Source: Luteimonas abyssi
Lineage (GTDB): Bacteria; Pseudomonadota; Gammaproteobacteria; Xanthomonadales; Xanthomonadaceae
Length of the DNA: 64,000 bases
Reading direction: 5' to 3'
Assembly (NCBI RefSeq): GCF_001482195.1
Contig: NZ_KQ759763.1
Location: 3,161,601-3,225,600 of the forward strand
Below the pieces are notes generated by a model that made no database searches, was not told the origin of the DNA, and saw only the letters and a program-made list of their open reading frames with translations. Shown in pieces: positions 33,459 to 41,847 of this stretch; the stretch's first letter is position 1, and every line of letters starts with the position of its first letter. Both the position numbers and the translations under genes were made by a program.

Positions 33459-34805
33459 ATGACGCCTCCCGCGCACGCCGGCTCCGGCCACCGCCCGCCC
33501 CACGCCGCACCGCTGCGCCAGCGCGCATGGCGGTGGCACTTCATGGCCGCCCTGCTGGTGATCCCGTTCGTCCTCTGGCAATCGGTCACAGGCACCGTGT
33601 ACCTGTGGTCGGAATCCTGGGTGGATCACCGACACCCGGACCTGCGCTTCGTCGCTCCCGGCGATGCCCAGGTGCCATTGGACCACCGCGTGGATGCCGC
33701 CCGGCTCGCGGTGGACGCAGCGGTCGCGAGCGTCATCGTGCCCGGCGATCCCACGCGCAGCACCCAGGTGATGTTCAACGACCCATCCGGCCTGCCGCGC
33801 GCGGTCTTCGTCGATCCCTACGACGGCCGCGTGCTGGGTGGGCTGGCCGGGCGCGCGTGGCCGGTGGGATGGAGCCGCAGCCTGCACGGTGGCTGGCCAC
33901 TCGGCGACGCCGGCAGCTGGCTGCTGGAGATCGGCGCCGGCTGGACCATCGTGATGGTGCTCACCGGCCTGTATCTCTGGTGGCCGCGCGATGGCCGCGG
34001 CGCGCGTGCGCTGCTGCCGCGGCTGCACGCAGGACCGCGGATCTTCTGGCGCGACCTGCACGCCTGCGTCGCGGTCTGGTTCGCCTTGCTGATCGTGGCG
34101 TTCCTGCTCACCGCGCTGCCCTGGACGAGCTTCTGGGGCGGGCGTGTGCTCGCCCCGGTCCAGCAGGCGCTCGGCCAGCAGGCGCCGCCCGCGGCCGGTT
34201 TCGCGCCGGTGTTCGCCCCGCCGCCCGACACGCAGGGCGACGCATCGGCCGCCGCCGAAGACCCTGCCAACAGAGGCCGTCTGCAGGCGATGCTCGCCCG
34301 GGCCCGGGCGCACGGGCTGCGCGGCGATCTCGTGTTCCTGATGGTCGACGGCCCGCCGGGTGCCGGCGTTTTCGTGCGCAGTGCCACCCATGCGCAACCC
34401 GAGCACGCGCAGTATCTGCTGCTCGACCGCAGCGACGCGCGGGTGCTGGACACGGCGGACTGGTCGGATTTCCCGCCAGTGGCACGCGCGGTGGCCACCG
34501 GCGTACAGATCCATGAAGCCCGTTACTTCGGTCGGTTCGGCCCATGGGTCAACACCACCTTCGCGCTGGCACTCACCTGGCTGTGCGTGACCGGCGCCAT
34601 GGCCTGGTGGCGGCGCCGACCTGCCCGGGGCCTGGGTGTTCCGCCCCGGCCGACGGGCCGCTGGCCCGGTTGGTTGCGCCTCGCCGCGGCAGGTCTGTTC
34701 ATCGTCCTGCCGTTGCTGGCGCTGTCGTCGCTGTTGCTGTGGCTGCTGGATGGCGCCTGGCAACGGCTCACTGCGCGCCCGCCGACCGACCCGGGCATGG
34801 CATGA
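33459..34805 (+). CDS. PepSY-associated membrane protein (PiuB-like)
   Basis: A 448-residue inner-membrane protein. A first helix (WHFMAALLVIPFVLWQSVTG) is followed by a periplasmic PepSY-like stretch (SESWVDHRHPDLRFVAPG), two central helices (WTIVMVLTGLYLWWP, VWFALLIVAFLLTALPW), another periplasmic loop and two C-terminal helices. HGGW and HEARYFGRF histidines are typical; relatives act in iron or heme reduction or uptake. The stop overlaps the next receptor gene as ATGA. The predicted leader is about 136 bases from the RegA-type promoter. Confidence 0.88.
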   Translation: MTPPAHAGSGHRPPHAAPLRQRAWRWHFMAALLVIPFVLWQSVTGTVYLWSESWVDHRHPDLRFVAPGDAQVPLDHRVDAARLAVDAAVASVIVPGDPTRSTQVMFNDPSGLPRAVFVDPYDGRVLGGLAGRAWPVGWSRSLHGGWPLGDAGSWLLEIGAGWTIVMVLTGLYLWWPRDGRGARALLPRLHAGPRIFWRDLHACVAVWFALLIVAFLLTALPWTSFWGGRVLAPVQQALGQQAPPAAGFAPVFAPPPDTQGDASAAAEDPANRGRLQAMLARARAHGLRGDLVFLMVDGPPGAGVFVRSATHAQPEHAQYLLLDRSDARVLDTADWSDFPPVARAVATGVQIHEARYFGRFGPWVNTTFALALTWLCVTGAMAWWRRRPARGLGVPPRPTGRWPGWLRLAAAGLFIVLPLLALSSLLLWLLDGAWQRLTARPPTDPGMA

Positions 34806-36958
34806 CGCGTTCCGGCGTCCGACGACGCGCGGCCGCCACCACACGGGGGAGATCCACCTTGAACACCACACTGGCCGCATCCATCGCCCTGGCGCTCGGC
34901 GCGTCGCCATCGCTTGCAGGCGCGCAAGCCGTCGACACGGCCACAACACTCGACGGCGTGGTCGTCACCGGGACCCGGGTCGATGCCTTCGGCGTGAAGT
35001 CCGGCATCGCGCTCGAACGCATGCCGCAGAGCATCCAGGTGATCGGCGACGCCACGCTGGAGGATGTCGGCACCCGCAGCATCGAGGATGCGCTGCGTGT
35101 GGTGCCCTCGGCGACGATCGCCGGCAGCCGGATCGGCACGTCCACCAGTGCCACCCTGCGCGTGCGCGGGTTCGCCGCCCAGGTGATGCGCAACGGCATC
35201 CGCCAGCGGTTCTACGAGGGCGTGGACGCGTCGGCGCTGTCCAACATCCAGCGCATCGAGGTCCTCAAGGGCCCGTCCGGCGTGCTGTATGGGCAGTCCG
35301 GGGTCGGCGGCCTGGTGTCGGTGATCACCAAGCAACCGACCACCACCTTCTCGGGCGAAACCGCGCTCTCGCTGGGCAGCCACGATCGGCGCGCGCTCAG
35401 CCTCGACGTGGGCGGTCCGCTGGGCGAGAGCGTCGGCGTGCGTGTGACCGGCGAGATCGAGCGCTCCGGCACGTTCGTCGACGCCATGGACCTGGACCGC
35501 GAGAACGCCGGCCTGGCCCTGGCCTGGCGCCCGGACGCACGCGTGTCCGGGCACCTGGTCGCCGAATATCTGCGACGCCGGACACGCAACAATCCAGGCC
35601 TGCCCACGGTGGGCACGGTGCTCTCCAACGGCGTGGCGACCGTCGGGCGCGACACCTTCCTCGGCGAGCCCGGCTATTCGCTGCAGGAAAACCACGCGCC
35701 GCTCGTCCAGGGCTGGCTGGACATCCGGCTCGCCGAGACGTGGACCTTGACGCCCCGCGTGCAGTATTCCGAATTCAACAACACCAGCCGCTCGACCACG
35801 CTGCTGCCGCCTGTGGAGGGCGAGCCCACGAGAATCCAGCGCGTGGGCCGAAACGCAGGCGAAGAGGACGACTTCCGCATCGCCCAGCTCGACCTGTCGG
35901 GGCGTGCCCGCCTGCTGGGTGTCGAGCACGAGCTTCTGATGGGCGTGGAATACAGCACCGAACGGGTGAACTTCCGCATGCACGACAGCGTGCCCTGCGG
36001 CGTCGGGCCCATCGACGCCCTCGTGCCCGTGTACGGATGCGGGGCGCCCACCGCCGCGTTCGGCTTCCTGTCCGAGGCACATCTGGACGGTTTCGCGGTG
36101 TATGCCCAGGACCAGGTCGCCTTGAGTGATCGCTGGCAGGTGATCGGCGGACTGCGCCATTCCCAATTCGACAACGACAACACGTTCACCACGGCGTTCT
36201 CCAGCACCGCCGAGTCGGCCCGACTCCGCAACACGACCTGGCAGTTGGGCACCACGTTCGAGCTGGGCGGCGGGGTGTCGGCGTTCGCGGGCTACAACAC
36301 CGGCTACGACCTGGAATGGGTGATCGGCGCACGCAACCGCGACGGCCGGCCGTTCCAGCCGGAAACGTCGGACCAGGCCGAGGTCGGCCTGCGCTGGTCG
36401 GGCGAACGGATGCAGGCCAGCGCATCGCTGTTCCGCATCCGCCGCGACGACGTGGCCGTACCCGATCCGGCCGACCTGGGATTCCAGGTCCAGGACGGCC
36501 GCTTCGAAGTGCGTGGGGTTGAACTTGAGGGCCACTGGCAGCCACGTCCGGCTCTGTCGCTGCAGGCCGGCTACGCCTACATGGATGCGCAGATTGCGCG
36601 TTCGAGCGATCCGGCGATGATCGGCGCGCGACTGGCGGAGACGCCGCGCCACGGCGCCACGGCGACCGCACGCTGGACGCTCGACCGCGTCGATCTGCAC
36701 GCCGCCGGCCGCCACGTGGGCGAGCGGCACATGATCAACGGCGGCACGGTGGTGCTGCCGGGCTACACCGTCTTCGACATCGGCGTGGGCGCCGACTTCG
36801 GCGCGTGGCGGGGGGACGCGGCGTTGACCAATCTGTTCGACCGGGTCTACTACTACAGCGACAACCTGTTCGTGTACTCCATCGGCACCGAGGACCGTGT
36901 ACTCCCGGGCGACCCACGCACCCTCGGTGTACGGCTGCGGTATCGCTTCGGCGGTTGA
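34802..36958 (+). CDS. TonB-dependent siderophore-type receptor
   Basis: A 718-residue receptor (from the ATG overlapping the PepSY stop). An arginine-rich n-region (RRRAAATTRGRS) and signal (LAASIALALGASPSLAGAQA) precede the plug, which has RMPQSIQVIGDATLED and IQRIEVLKGPSGVLYGQSGV, the siderophore-receptor form. The barrel ends LRYRFGG rather than in a single aromatic residue. A TTG at 34859 has a GGGGGAG ribosome site seven bases ahead and would drop the basic segment; it is a real alternative start. Ligand unknown. It forms a module with the PepSY protein. Confidence 0.92.
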   Translation: MTRSGVRRRAAATTRGRSTLNTTLAASIALALGASPSLAGAQAVDTATTLDGVVVTGTRVDAFGVKSGIALERMPQSIQVIGDATLEDVGTRSIEDALRVVPSATIAGSRIGTSTSATLRVRGFAAQVMRNGIRQRFYEGVDASALSNIQRIEVLKGPSGVLYGQSGVGGLVSVITKQPTTTFSGETALSLGSHDRRALSLDVGGPLGESVGVRVTGEIERSGTFVDAMDLDRENAGLALAWRPDARVSGHLVAEYLRRRTRNNPGLPTVGTVLSNGVATVGRDTFLGEPGYSLQENHAPLVQGWLDIRLAETWTLTPRVQYSEFNNTSRSTTLLPPVEGEPTRIQRVGRNAGEEDDFRIAQLDLSGRARLLGVEHELLMGVEYSTERVNFRMHDSVPCGVGPIDALVPVYGCGAPTAAFGFLSEAHLDGFAVYAQDQVALSDRWQVIGGLRHSQFDNDNTFTTAFSSTAESARLRNTTWQLGTTFELGGGVSAFAGYNTGYDLEWVIGARNRDGRPFQPETSDQAEVGLRWSGERMQASASLFRIRRDDVAVPDPADLGFQVQDGRFEVRGVELEGHWQPRPALSLQAGYAYMDAQIARSSDPAMIGARLAETPRHGATATARWTLDRVDLHAAGRHVGERHMINGGTVVLPGYTVFDIGVGADFGAWRGDAALTNLFDRVYYYSDNLFVYSIGTEDRVLPGDPRTLGVRLRYRFGG

Positions 36959-36977
36959 GCCGGAGCAAGCGGCCTGC

Positions 36978-37091
36978 TCAGTCGAGCAGGCCCGCCGCAG
37001 GTGGCGGATGGCGATCGCGCCGGGCCAGCCACGTCACCAGGGTCAGCGACGCGAGCAGCCACAGGCAGACCAGCGGGACGAACAGGACCAT
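36978..37091 (-). CDS. 37-residue single-pass membrane protein behind SOD
   Basis: Translated in full it is MVLFVPLVCLWLLASLTLVT followed by WLARRDRHPPPAAGLLD. One helix (about residues 2-21) is followed by a basic and proline-rich tail, which should be cytoplasmic. It starts 16 bases after the SOD stop on the same strand, so it is co-transcribed. A partial copy of the same protein remains at 27425-27483. The recurrence argues that it is real and conserved. Small membrane proteins of this size often tune oxidases or transporters; the function here is unknown. Confidence 0.6.
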   Translation of the reverse strand: MVLFVPLVCLWLLASLTLVTWLARRDRHPPPAAGLLD

Positions 37092-37107
37092 GCGGGCGGG
37101 CCGGCGC

Positions 37108-37818
37108 TCAGCCGCCGCCGGTCGCACGCGCGAAGCGCGCGTTGACCTCGCGCCAGTTCACCACGTCCCACCAGGCCTGCGCGTAGTCGCCGCGCCGGTT
37201 CTGGTAGTCGAGGTAATAGGCGTGTTCCCACACGTCCAGGGCCAGCAACGGCGTGCCGCGGGTCTCGACGACATCCATCAGCGGGTTGTCCTGGTTCGGC
37301 GTCGCGGTGACGGCGAGGCGACCGTCGGCACCGACGATCAGCCATGCCCAGCCGGACCCGAACTGTCCCGTCGCCGCGGCGGCGAAGGCCTCGCGGAAGG
37401 CGGCATCGGACCCGAAGTCCTCGGCGATGCGCGCGGCCAATGCCTCGGACGGCGCACCGCCCTCGCCCGGCGCGGCCATGACCTGCCAGAACAGACTGTG
37501 GTTGTAGTGGCCGCCGCCGTTGTTGCGCACGGCGGCGTCGTAACCGGACACGTTGGCCATGACCGCCTCGATGGACGTGTCCGCCAGCGCCGGGAACTCG
37601 GCGACCTTGGCGTTGAGATTGTCCACGTAGGCCTTGTGGTGCCGCCCGTGGTGGAGGGTCATCGTGCGTGCGTCGATCGCCGGTGCCAGCGCGTCCACCG
37701 CATAGGGAAGTTCCGGCAGGGCGAAAGGCGCGGCCGCGCGATCCTCGGCACCGGCGTGGACGGAAACGAGCGCGAGCGCGGCCGCGCAGGCGGCACCCAG
37801 CAGGACGACAGGACGCAT
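37108..37818 (-). CDS. Periplasmic Fe/Mn superoxide dismutase
   Basis: A 236-residue SOD with a signal peptide (VVLLGAACAAALALVSVHAG), unusual because Fe/Mn SODs are mostly cytoplasmic. Metal ligands are H56, H107 (HYNHSLFW), D195 and H199 (DVWEHAYY). The segment TPNQDNPLM places the active-site glutamine where Mn or cambialistic enzymes carry it. GGGAGAG precedes the ATG. The RegA-type palindrome and TAGCCT lie upstream, with a predicted leader of about 47 bases. Secretion fits protection of the respiratory and copper-handling envelope proteins encoded around it. Confidence 0.93.
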   Translation of the reverse strand: MRPVVLLGAACAAALALVSVHAGAEDRAAAPFALPELPYAVDALAPAIDARTMTLHHGRHHKAYVDNLNAKVAEFPALADTSIEAVMANVSGYDAAVRNNGGGHYNHSLFWQVMAAPGEGGAPSEALAARIAEDFGSDAAFREAFAAAATGQFGSGWAWLIVGADGRLAVTATPNQDNPLMDVVETRGTPLLALDVWEHAYYLDYQNRRGDYAQAWWDVVNWREVNARFARATGGG

Positions 37819-37871
37819 GAGGACTCTCCCGGATCGGGCCCGGCCGGACATCGGCCTGGCGATGCCTGCCG

Positions 37872-37919
37872 AGGCTACCCGCCCCCGCGCGTCCCGGGGT
37901 GCGACATGGTGTCGCACCC
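37872..37919 (-). promoter_or_regulatory. Predicted RegA-type operator and -10 element of the SOD operon
   Basis: GGGTGCGACA-tgg-TGTCGCACCC (37897-37919) has perfect 10-base arms, the longest of the four sites. On the minus strand TAGCCT (37872-37877) lies 31 bases from the centre (37908). It sits 15 bases downstream of the PepSY stop on the same strand and could also act as a terminator hairpin for that operon. Confidence 0.7.
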
Positions 37920-37933
37920 GGGGGCCGGACCGG

Positions 37934-39373
37934 TTATCGCAACCACGCCAGCGCCGGCCACCGCGCGAGCGCGAGCCGGTCGAACAGCAGCACGACCAGC
38001 AGCGACGCCGCCAGCATGGGCAACACCACCGCCGCCGCGGCAATCAGCGCCAGCAGGCCTGCCGTCGGTGCAGGACGGTGGCCCCGCGGCGCACCCAGCC
38101 GGCCGGTCGGGCGACGCCGCCACCACATGACCGTGCCGGTCACGCTCAGCACCACCACGCCGATGCAGGCCGACAGCATCAACGCCTGGTTGGCGCGGCC
38201 GAAATAACGCCCCATGTGCAGCTGCACGCCGAGCTCGATGCCCTGCGCCATCAGGCCGTAGTCCTGGAACGTGACCTGCAGCAGCGGCGCGCCTTGCGCG
38301 TCGAAGTGGAAGGTCACCTGATCCTGCGGCCGGCCGGGATAGTTGTAGGCGGTGACCGGTGCGCCGGCGCCGGACGGCAGGAACACACGCAGGTCGCCGG
38401 CCAGGCCGTGTGCCCGCGCGTGGTCCACCGCGCGCTGCAGGCCCGCAGGGCCCCAGCCGCGCGATGCCCCGTCCACCGCCGCTGCCGCGGACGGCGGCGC
38501 GTGGTGCGCATGACCGGCGTCCCCCGCGGCGGGCGGCAGGGGCGCGTTCTGCAGCGTCCACGGCACGTCCACGAAATCGTCGCCCAGCACCGGGGCGTCC
38601 TCGGCGACGTAGCGCCGGTAGGCCGCCGGATAGCCGGCGCCCATCGCCTCGGCGCCGCTGCGCACCCACCCGCCCCAGAATGCCGACCACGGCAGCCCGG
38701 TGAAGATCAGGAAGAGCACCAGGCCCGCCACCCACCAGCCGACCGCCGCGTGCAGGCTGCGCCACGCCCCGCGCCCGCCGCCGCGCAGACGCGGCCACAA
38801 CGCCCGTCGCCAGGCCGCCAGCCCGCCGCGCGGCCAGGCCAGGTAGAGCCCGGTGAGCACCAGCAGCACCGCCCACGAGGCCACCAGCTCGATGAGGTAG
38901 CTGCCGGTCTTGCCGATCAAGAGCGTCCCGTGCAGGCGATCGGCCAGCCCCACCAGGGTGCGCTCGTAGACCTGGGTGCCGGCGACGCGGCCATCGCCCG
39001 GGTCGACGAAGGCGATCCGGCGCCCCTCGCCCGGCACCGCCAGGTGCACCCGTGCGGTGCGGGTGCGGTCGTCGGGCACGTCGATCCGCGTGGCGGTCGC
39101 ACCCGGCACCGCGGCCTCGGCCGCCAGGACCATGGCGCCCGCCGGCACCTGTGCGGTCCACGGGGTCGCGGCGAAGCGCAGCTCGGGATGCAACGCATCG
39201 CCGATGTCGCGTTCGAACAGATACACCGCACCGCTGACCGCCAGCAGCACCAGCACCGGCAGCACGAACAGCCCGGCGTAGAAATGCCAACGCCAGAACA
39301 GGCGGTAGCGGCCGCTGTCGCGTGCGGGCGCGCCCACCGCCACCGGGGCCGCGCTGGATGACGGAGCGGCCAT
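37934..39373 (-). CDS. PepSY-associated membrane protein (second copy)
   Basis: A 479-residue inner-membrane protein with the same layout as the one at 33459: first helix (FYAGLFVLPVLVLLAVSG), LFERDIGDALHPELRF, two central helices, a long periplasmic loop, ELGVQLHMGRYFGRANQ and C-terminal helices. The loop contains HAHHAPP, a His cluster absent from the other copy and a possible metal site. It starts two bases after the receptor stop, so the two are one transcript. Role in metal or heme uptake is inferred from the partner receptor. Confidence 0.88.
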   Translation of the reverse strand: MAAPSSSAAPVAVGAPARDSGRYRLFWRWHFYAGLFVLPVLVLLAVSGAVYLFERDIGDALHPELRFAATPWTAQVPAGAMVLAAEAAVPGATATRIDVPDDRTRTARVHLAVPGEGRRIAFVDPGDGRVAGTQVYERTLVGLADRLHGTLLIGKTGSYLIELVASWAVLLVLTGLYLAWPRGGLAAWRRALWPRLRGGGRGAWRSLHAAVGWWVAGLVLFLIFTGLPWSAFWGGWVRSGAEAMGAGYPAAYRRYVAEDAPVLGDDFVDVPWTLQNAPLPPAAGDAGHAHHAPPSAAAAVDGASRGWGPAGLQRAVDHARAHGLAGDLRVFLPSGAGAPVTAYNYPGRPQDQVTFHFDAQGAPLLQVTFQDYGLMAQGIELGVQLHMGRYFGRANQALMLSACIGVVVLSVTGTVMWWRRRPTGRLGAPRGHRPAPTAGLLALIAAAAVVLPMLAASLLVVLLFDRLALARWPALAWLR

Positions 39374-39375
39374 GC

Positions 39376-41646
39376 TCAGAACCGGGTACGCAGGGTCATC
39401 TCGACGCTGCGAGGCGCGCCGAGGTAGACGTGGGTGGACGGATAGCCGGAATACTCGCCGTAGAGCGCATCGGCGAGATTGCGCACCCGCAGCGCCACCG
39501 ATGCCCGGTTCCAGTCGTACTGGGCCCAGGCATCGAACGTGGTGCGGCCGCGCACATAGATACTGTTGGCGTTGTCGGTGTAGAAGCCGCCGACGTGCCG
39601 GCCGCTGGCGCCGACCGACAGCGGCAGGCGGTCGAAGCGGTAGCTCGCCGCCAGCGAGGCGGTGCCGTTGGGGACATTGCTCGGCCGGTGGCCGCGCCTG
39701 TCGGCACCGCCGGCCTCGACGAGTTCGTCGAAGCGCGCGCGGCCCCAGGTGGCGGCCGCGTCCACGCGCAGGCCGCGGCTGGCCTGCAGCTCGGCGGCCA
39801 GCTCGAGGCCCTGCGACGACTGCCGACCGCCCTGCACGCTGATGGACGGATTGGCGGGATCGCGGGTGATGATGTCGTCGCGCTCGATGCGGTACGCCGC
39901 CGCCGTCATCGACAGCCGCCGGTCCCAGGCATCGGCCTTCAGGCCGACCTCCACGGACCGCGCGTCGGTGAGGTCGAAGATGCCCGACGCGGTCTGGAGG
40001 GTCAGCAGGCTCGACACCGGACTGGCGGCGGTGGCGAACTGCCCGTAGAGCTGCACGTGCGCGTGCAGATCGAACACCGTGCCCAGCCGCCAGGAGAACG
40101 GCGTGTAGCGTGGCGCGAAGGCGCCGGTGAGGCGGTTGTCGATGGTCCGGTCGAGATCGATCGCCTCGTAGCGCAGCCCACCGACCAGCAGCCAGCGCGG
40201 GGTGAGGTTGTAGGCGTTCTCCACGAACACCGCGCGGGTACGCAGGCCGGTGCGGAACATCTGGTGGCTGGTGTAGACCGGGGCGTCGCCGTCCGGGAAC
40301 GTCCCGACTTCGGGCGCCTGCGGCGACACCGGGGCGATGGCACCGCTCTGGCGCGGATTGGCGAAATCGGTGTCGTTGATCTCGACGCCGGCGGTGAACC
40401 GGTTGCGCCGCCCGGCCAGCGGGCCGTCGTAGGACAGGGCGGCACGCTGGTTCCAGAACCGGTGATCGTGGAATACGCGCTGCGCGCTGCGCGCGTACAG
40501 GCCGGTCTCGCGGTCGTAGAGCCAGTCGTCGGAATAGACGAAGTCGCGGTCGGCCTGGAACCAGGCCAGGTCGTTGCGCAGCGTCCACCGCGGCGACAGA
40601 TCCCATGCCACGTTCCAGCGCAACAGGTCGCTGCGCGCGCCGGTGTGGGCCCCGACCGGGTTGTAGTTCACGTGCCGGGTGGCCTCGTCCACCACCAGGC
40701 CGTTGCGCGCGCGCACCACCCGCGACGGCGCGATGGCCGCCTCGGCCGGCACCATCGGCGAACCCTGGTAGGTGCCGCGGCTGTCGTCCTCGGCGTGCTG
40801 CCACGACAGCAGCATCGACAAGGCGTCGCTGGGCTGCCACGCCAGCCCGGCCTGCAGGGTGGACATCTCGGTGTCGTTGCGCTCGATGTCGTACAGACTG
40901 TCCGAACGCAGGCCGCTGGCGTCGATGCGCACCGCCAGCGTGTCGGACAGCGGGCGGTTGACACCGATGCCGGCACGGTAGGTGTTGAAACTGCCGACGC
41001 CGATCATCGCGTCGACCGCCTGCGCGCCGGTGTCGGGCCGGCGCGTGACCAGGTTGACCGCCCCGCCCATCGCGCCCTCGCCGTAGAGCACCGACGCCGG
41101 TCCGCGCAGGACCTCCACCCGCTCCAGGCCCCAGGTGTCGACATCGCGGGTGACGAACGTGGACGCGCCCAGGCGCACGCCGTCGTGCAGGACCGAGATC
41201 GTGTTGCCGCTGAAGCCCCGCAGGGTCATCACCGCCGGGTTGCCCGGCACGTTGCCGACCATCGCACCGTTGGCCAGCTCGAACGCCTCGCGCGTGCTGC
41301 GCGCGCCCTGGCGGGCGATAGCCTCGCGGTCGATCACCTGCAGCGATGCCGGCGTCTCGCGCTGGCTCAGACCGAGGCGGCTGCCGACGGTGGCGGGCGC
41401 ATCGAGCGGACGGATGCGGCGGCCCTGCACCTCGAGGGTGTCGAGCGTGGTGGCGTCGGGCCCGCGCGGCGTGCCGGGGGCGGCGACATCCTGTGCGTCG
41501 GCATGCGCCGATGCCGTCGCGAGGCATGCCACGGCAAGAGCGGACAAGCGCCGCCGGGCGGCCGGCGACGGCGACGGCGAAGGGCGATCAGGCGGCGACG
41601 GGCAGGCGCGGGCCGACGCGGCAGGCGGGAAGAACACGAAGGACAT
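39376..41646 (-). CDS. TonB-dependent receptor (third of the RegBA locus)
   Basis: A 756-residue receptor with a long N-terminal signal region (RRRLSALAVACLATASAHAD near 37-56), plug motifs RETPASLQVIDREAIARQGA and RVEVLRGPASVLYGEGAMGG, and barrel end LRTRF. It resembles the receptor at 31035 more than the siderophore-type one: both have RETPAS and a paired PepSY or chaperone gene. ATG 41646 was chosen because translation further upstream is not signal-like. The RegA-type site lies 119 bases before the ATG. Confidence 0.92.
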   Translation of the reverse strand: MSFVFFPPAASARACPSPPDRPSPSPSPAARRRLSALAVACLATASAHADAQDVAAPGTPRGPDATTLDTLEVQGRRIRPLDAPATVGSRLGLSQRETPASLQVIDREAIARQGARSTREAFELANGAMVGNVPGNPAVMTLRGFSGNTISVLHDGVRLGASTFVTRDVDTWGLERVEVLRGPASVLYGEGAMGGAVNLVTRRPDTGAQAVDAMIGVGSFNTYRAGIGVNRPLSDTLAVRIDASGLRSDSLYDIERNDTEMSTLQAGLAWQPSDALSMLLSWQHAEDDSRGTYQGSPMVPAEAAIAPSRVVRARNGLVVDEATRHVNYNPVGAHTGARSDLLRWNVAWDLSPRWTLRNDLAWFQADRDFVYSDDWLYDRETGLYARSAQRVFHDHRFWNQRAALSYDGPLAGRRNRFTAGVEINDTDFANPRQSGAIAPVSPQAPEVGTFPDGDAPVYTSHQMFRTGLRTRAVFVENAYNLTPRWLLVGGLRYEAIDLDRTIDNRLTGAFAPRYTPFSWRLGTVFDLHAHVQLYGQFATAASPVSSLLTLQTASGIFDLTDARSVEVGLKADAWDRRLSMTAAAYRIERDDIITRDPANPSISVQGGRQSSQGLELAAELQASRGLRVDAAATWGRARFDELVEAGGADRRGHRPSNVPNGTASLAASYRFDRLPLSVGASGRHVGGFYTDNANSIYVRGRTTFDAWAQYDWNRASVALRVRNLADALYGEYSGYPSTHVYLGAPRSVEMTLRTRF

Positions 41647-41735
41647 CCGGGAAGACACTCCTGCGCCCGCCGTGCCGGCGGGCGATCTGCATGCGGCGCG
41701 GCGGCCGGGCTTGGCGCGGCGGCGCCGGCCCGCGC

Positions 41736-41780
41736 ACTCTAGGCAGGCGCCGCGGACGCGAACAGCGACCGAATGTCGCA
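41736..41780 (-). promoter_or_regulatory. Predicted RegA-type operator and -10 element of the receptor/PepSY operon
   Basis: GCGAC-CGAAT-GTCGC (41765-41779, centre 41772) has TAGAGT on the minus strand (41736-41741) 31 bases from the centre, matching the other sites. On the plus strand, 31 bases in the other direction, no TAnnnT hexamer is found. The site probably serves the receptor operon, with only a possible effect on ctaG. Confidence 0.65.
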
Positions 41781-41847
41781 CCCGCCGACGCCGCACTCAT
41801 CGCCCGCGTGCTGCACTGCCCCTTCCGTCATCGCCCGCCGTCCGCGC

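Noticed and set aside
30744..34805. A 1353-codon plus-strand open frame.
   Set aside because: The first ~900 codons are the antisense shadow of the TonB receptor; only the PepSY protein from 33459 is genuine.
37897..37919. The long palindrome behind the second PepSY gene as a plain terminator.
   Set aside because: It has no T-tract, and its core and its 31-base distance to TAGCCT match the other operator sites. A dual role is still possible.
41773..41847. An upstream ATG for ctaG at 41773.
   Set aside because: It lies inside the RegA-type palindrome and adds a Pro/Ser/Cys-rich stretch unlike CtaG proteins; 41848 was preferred.
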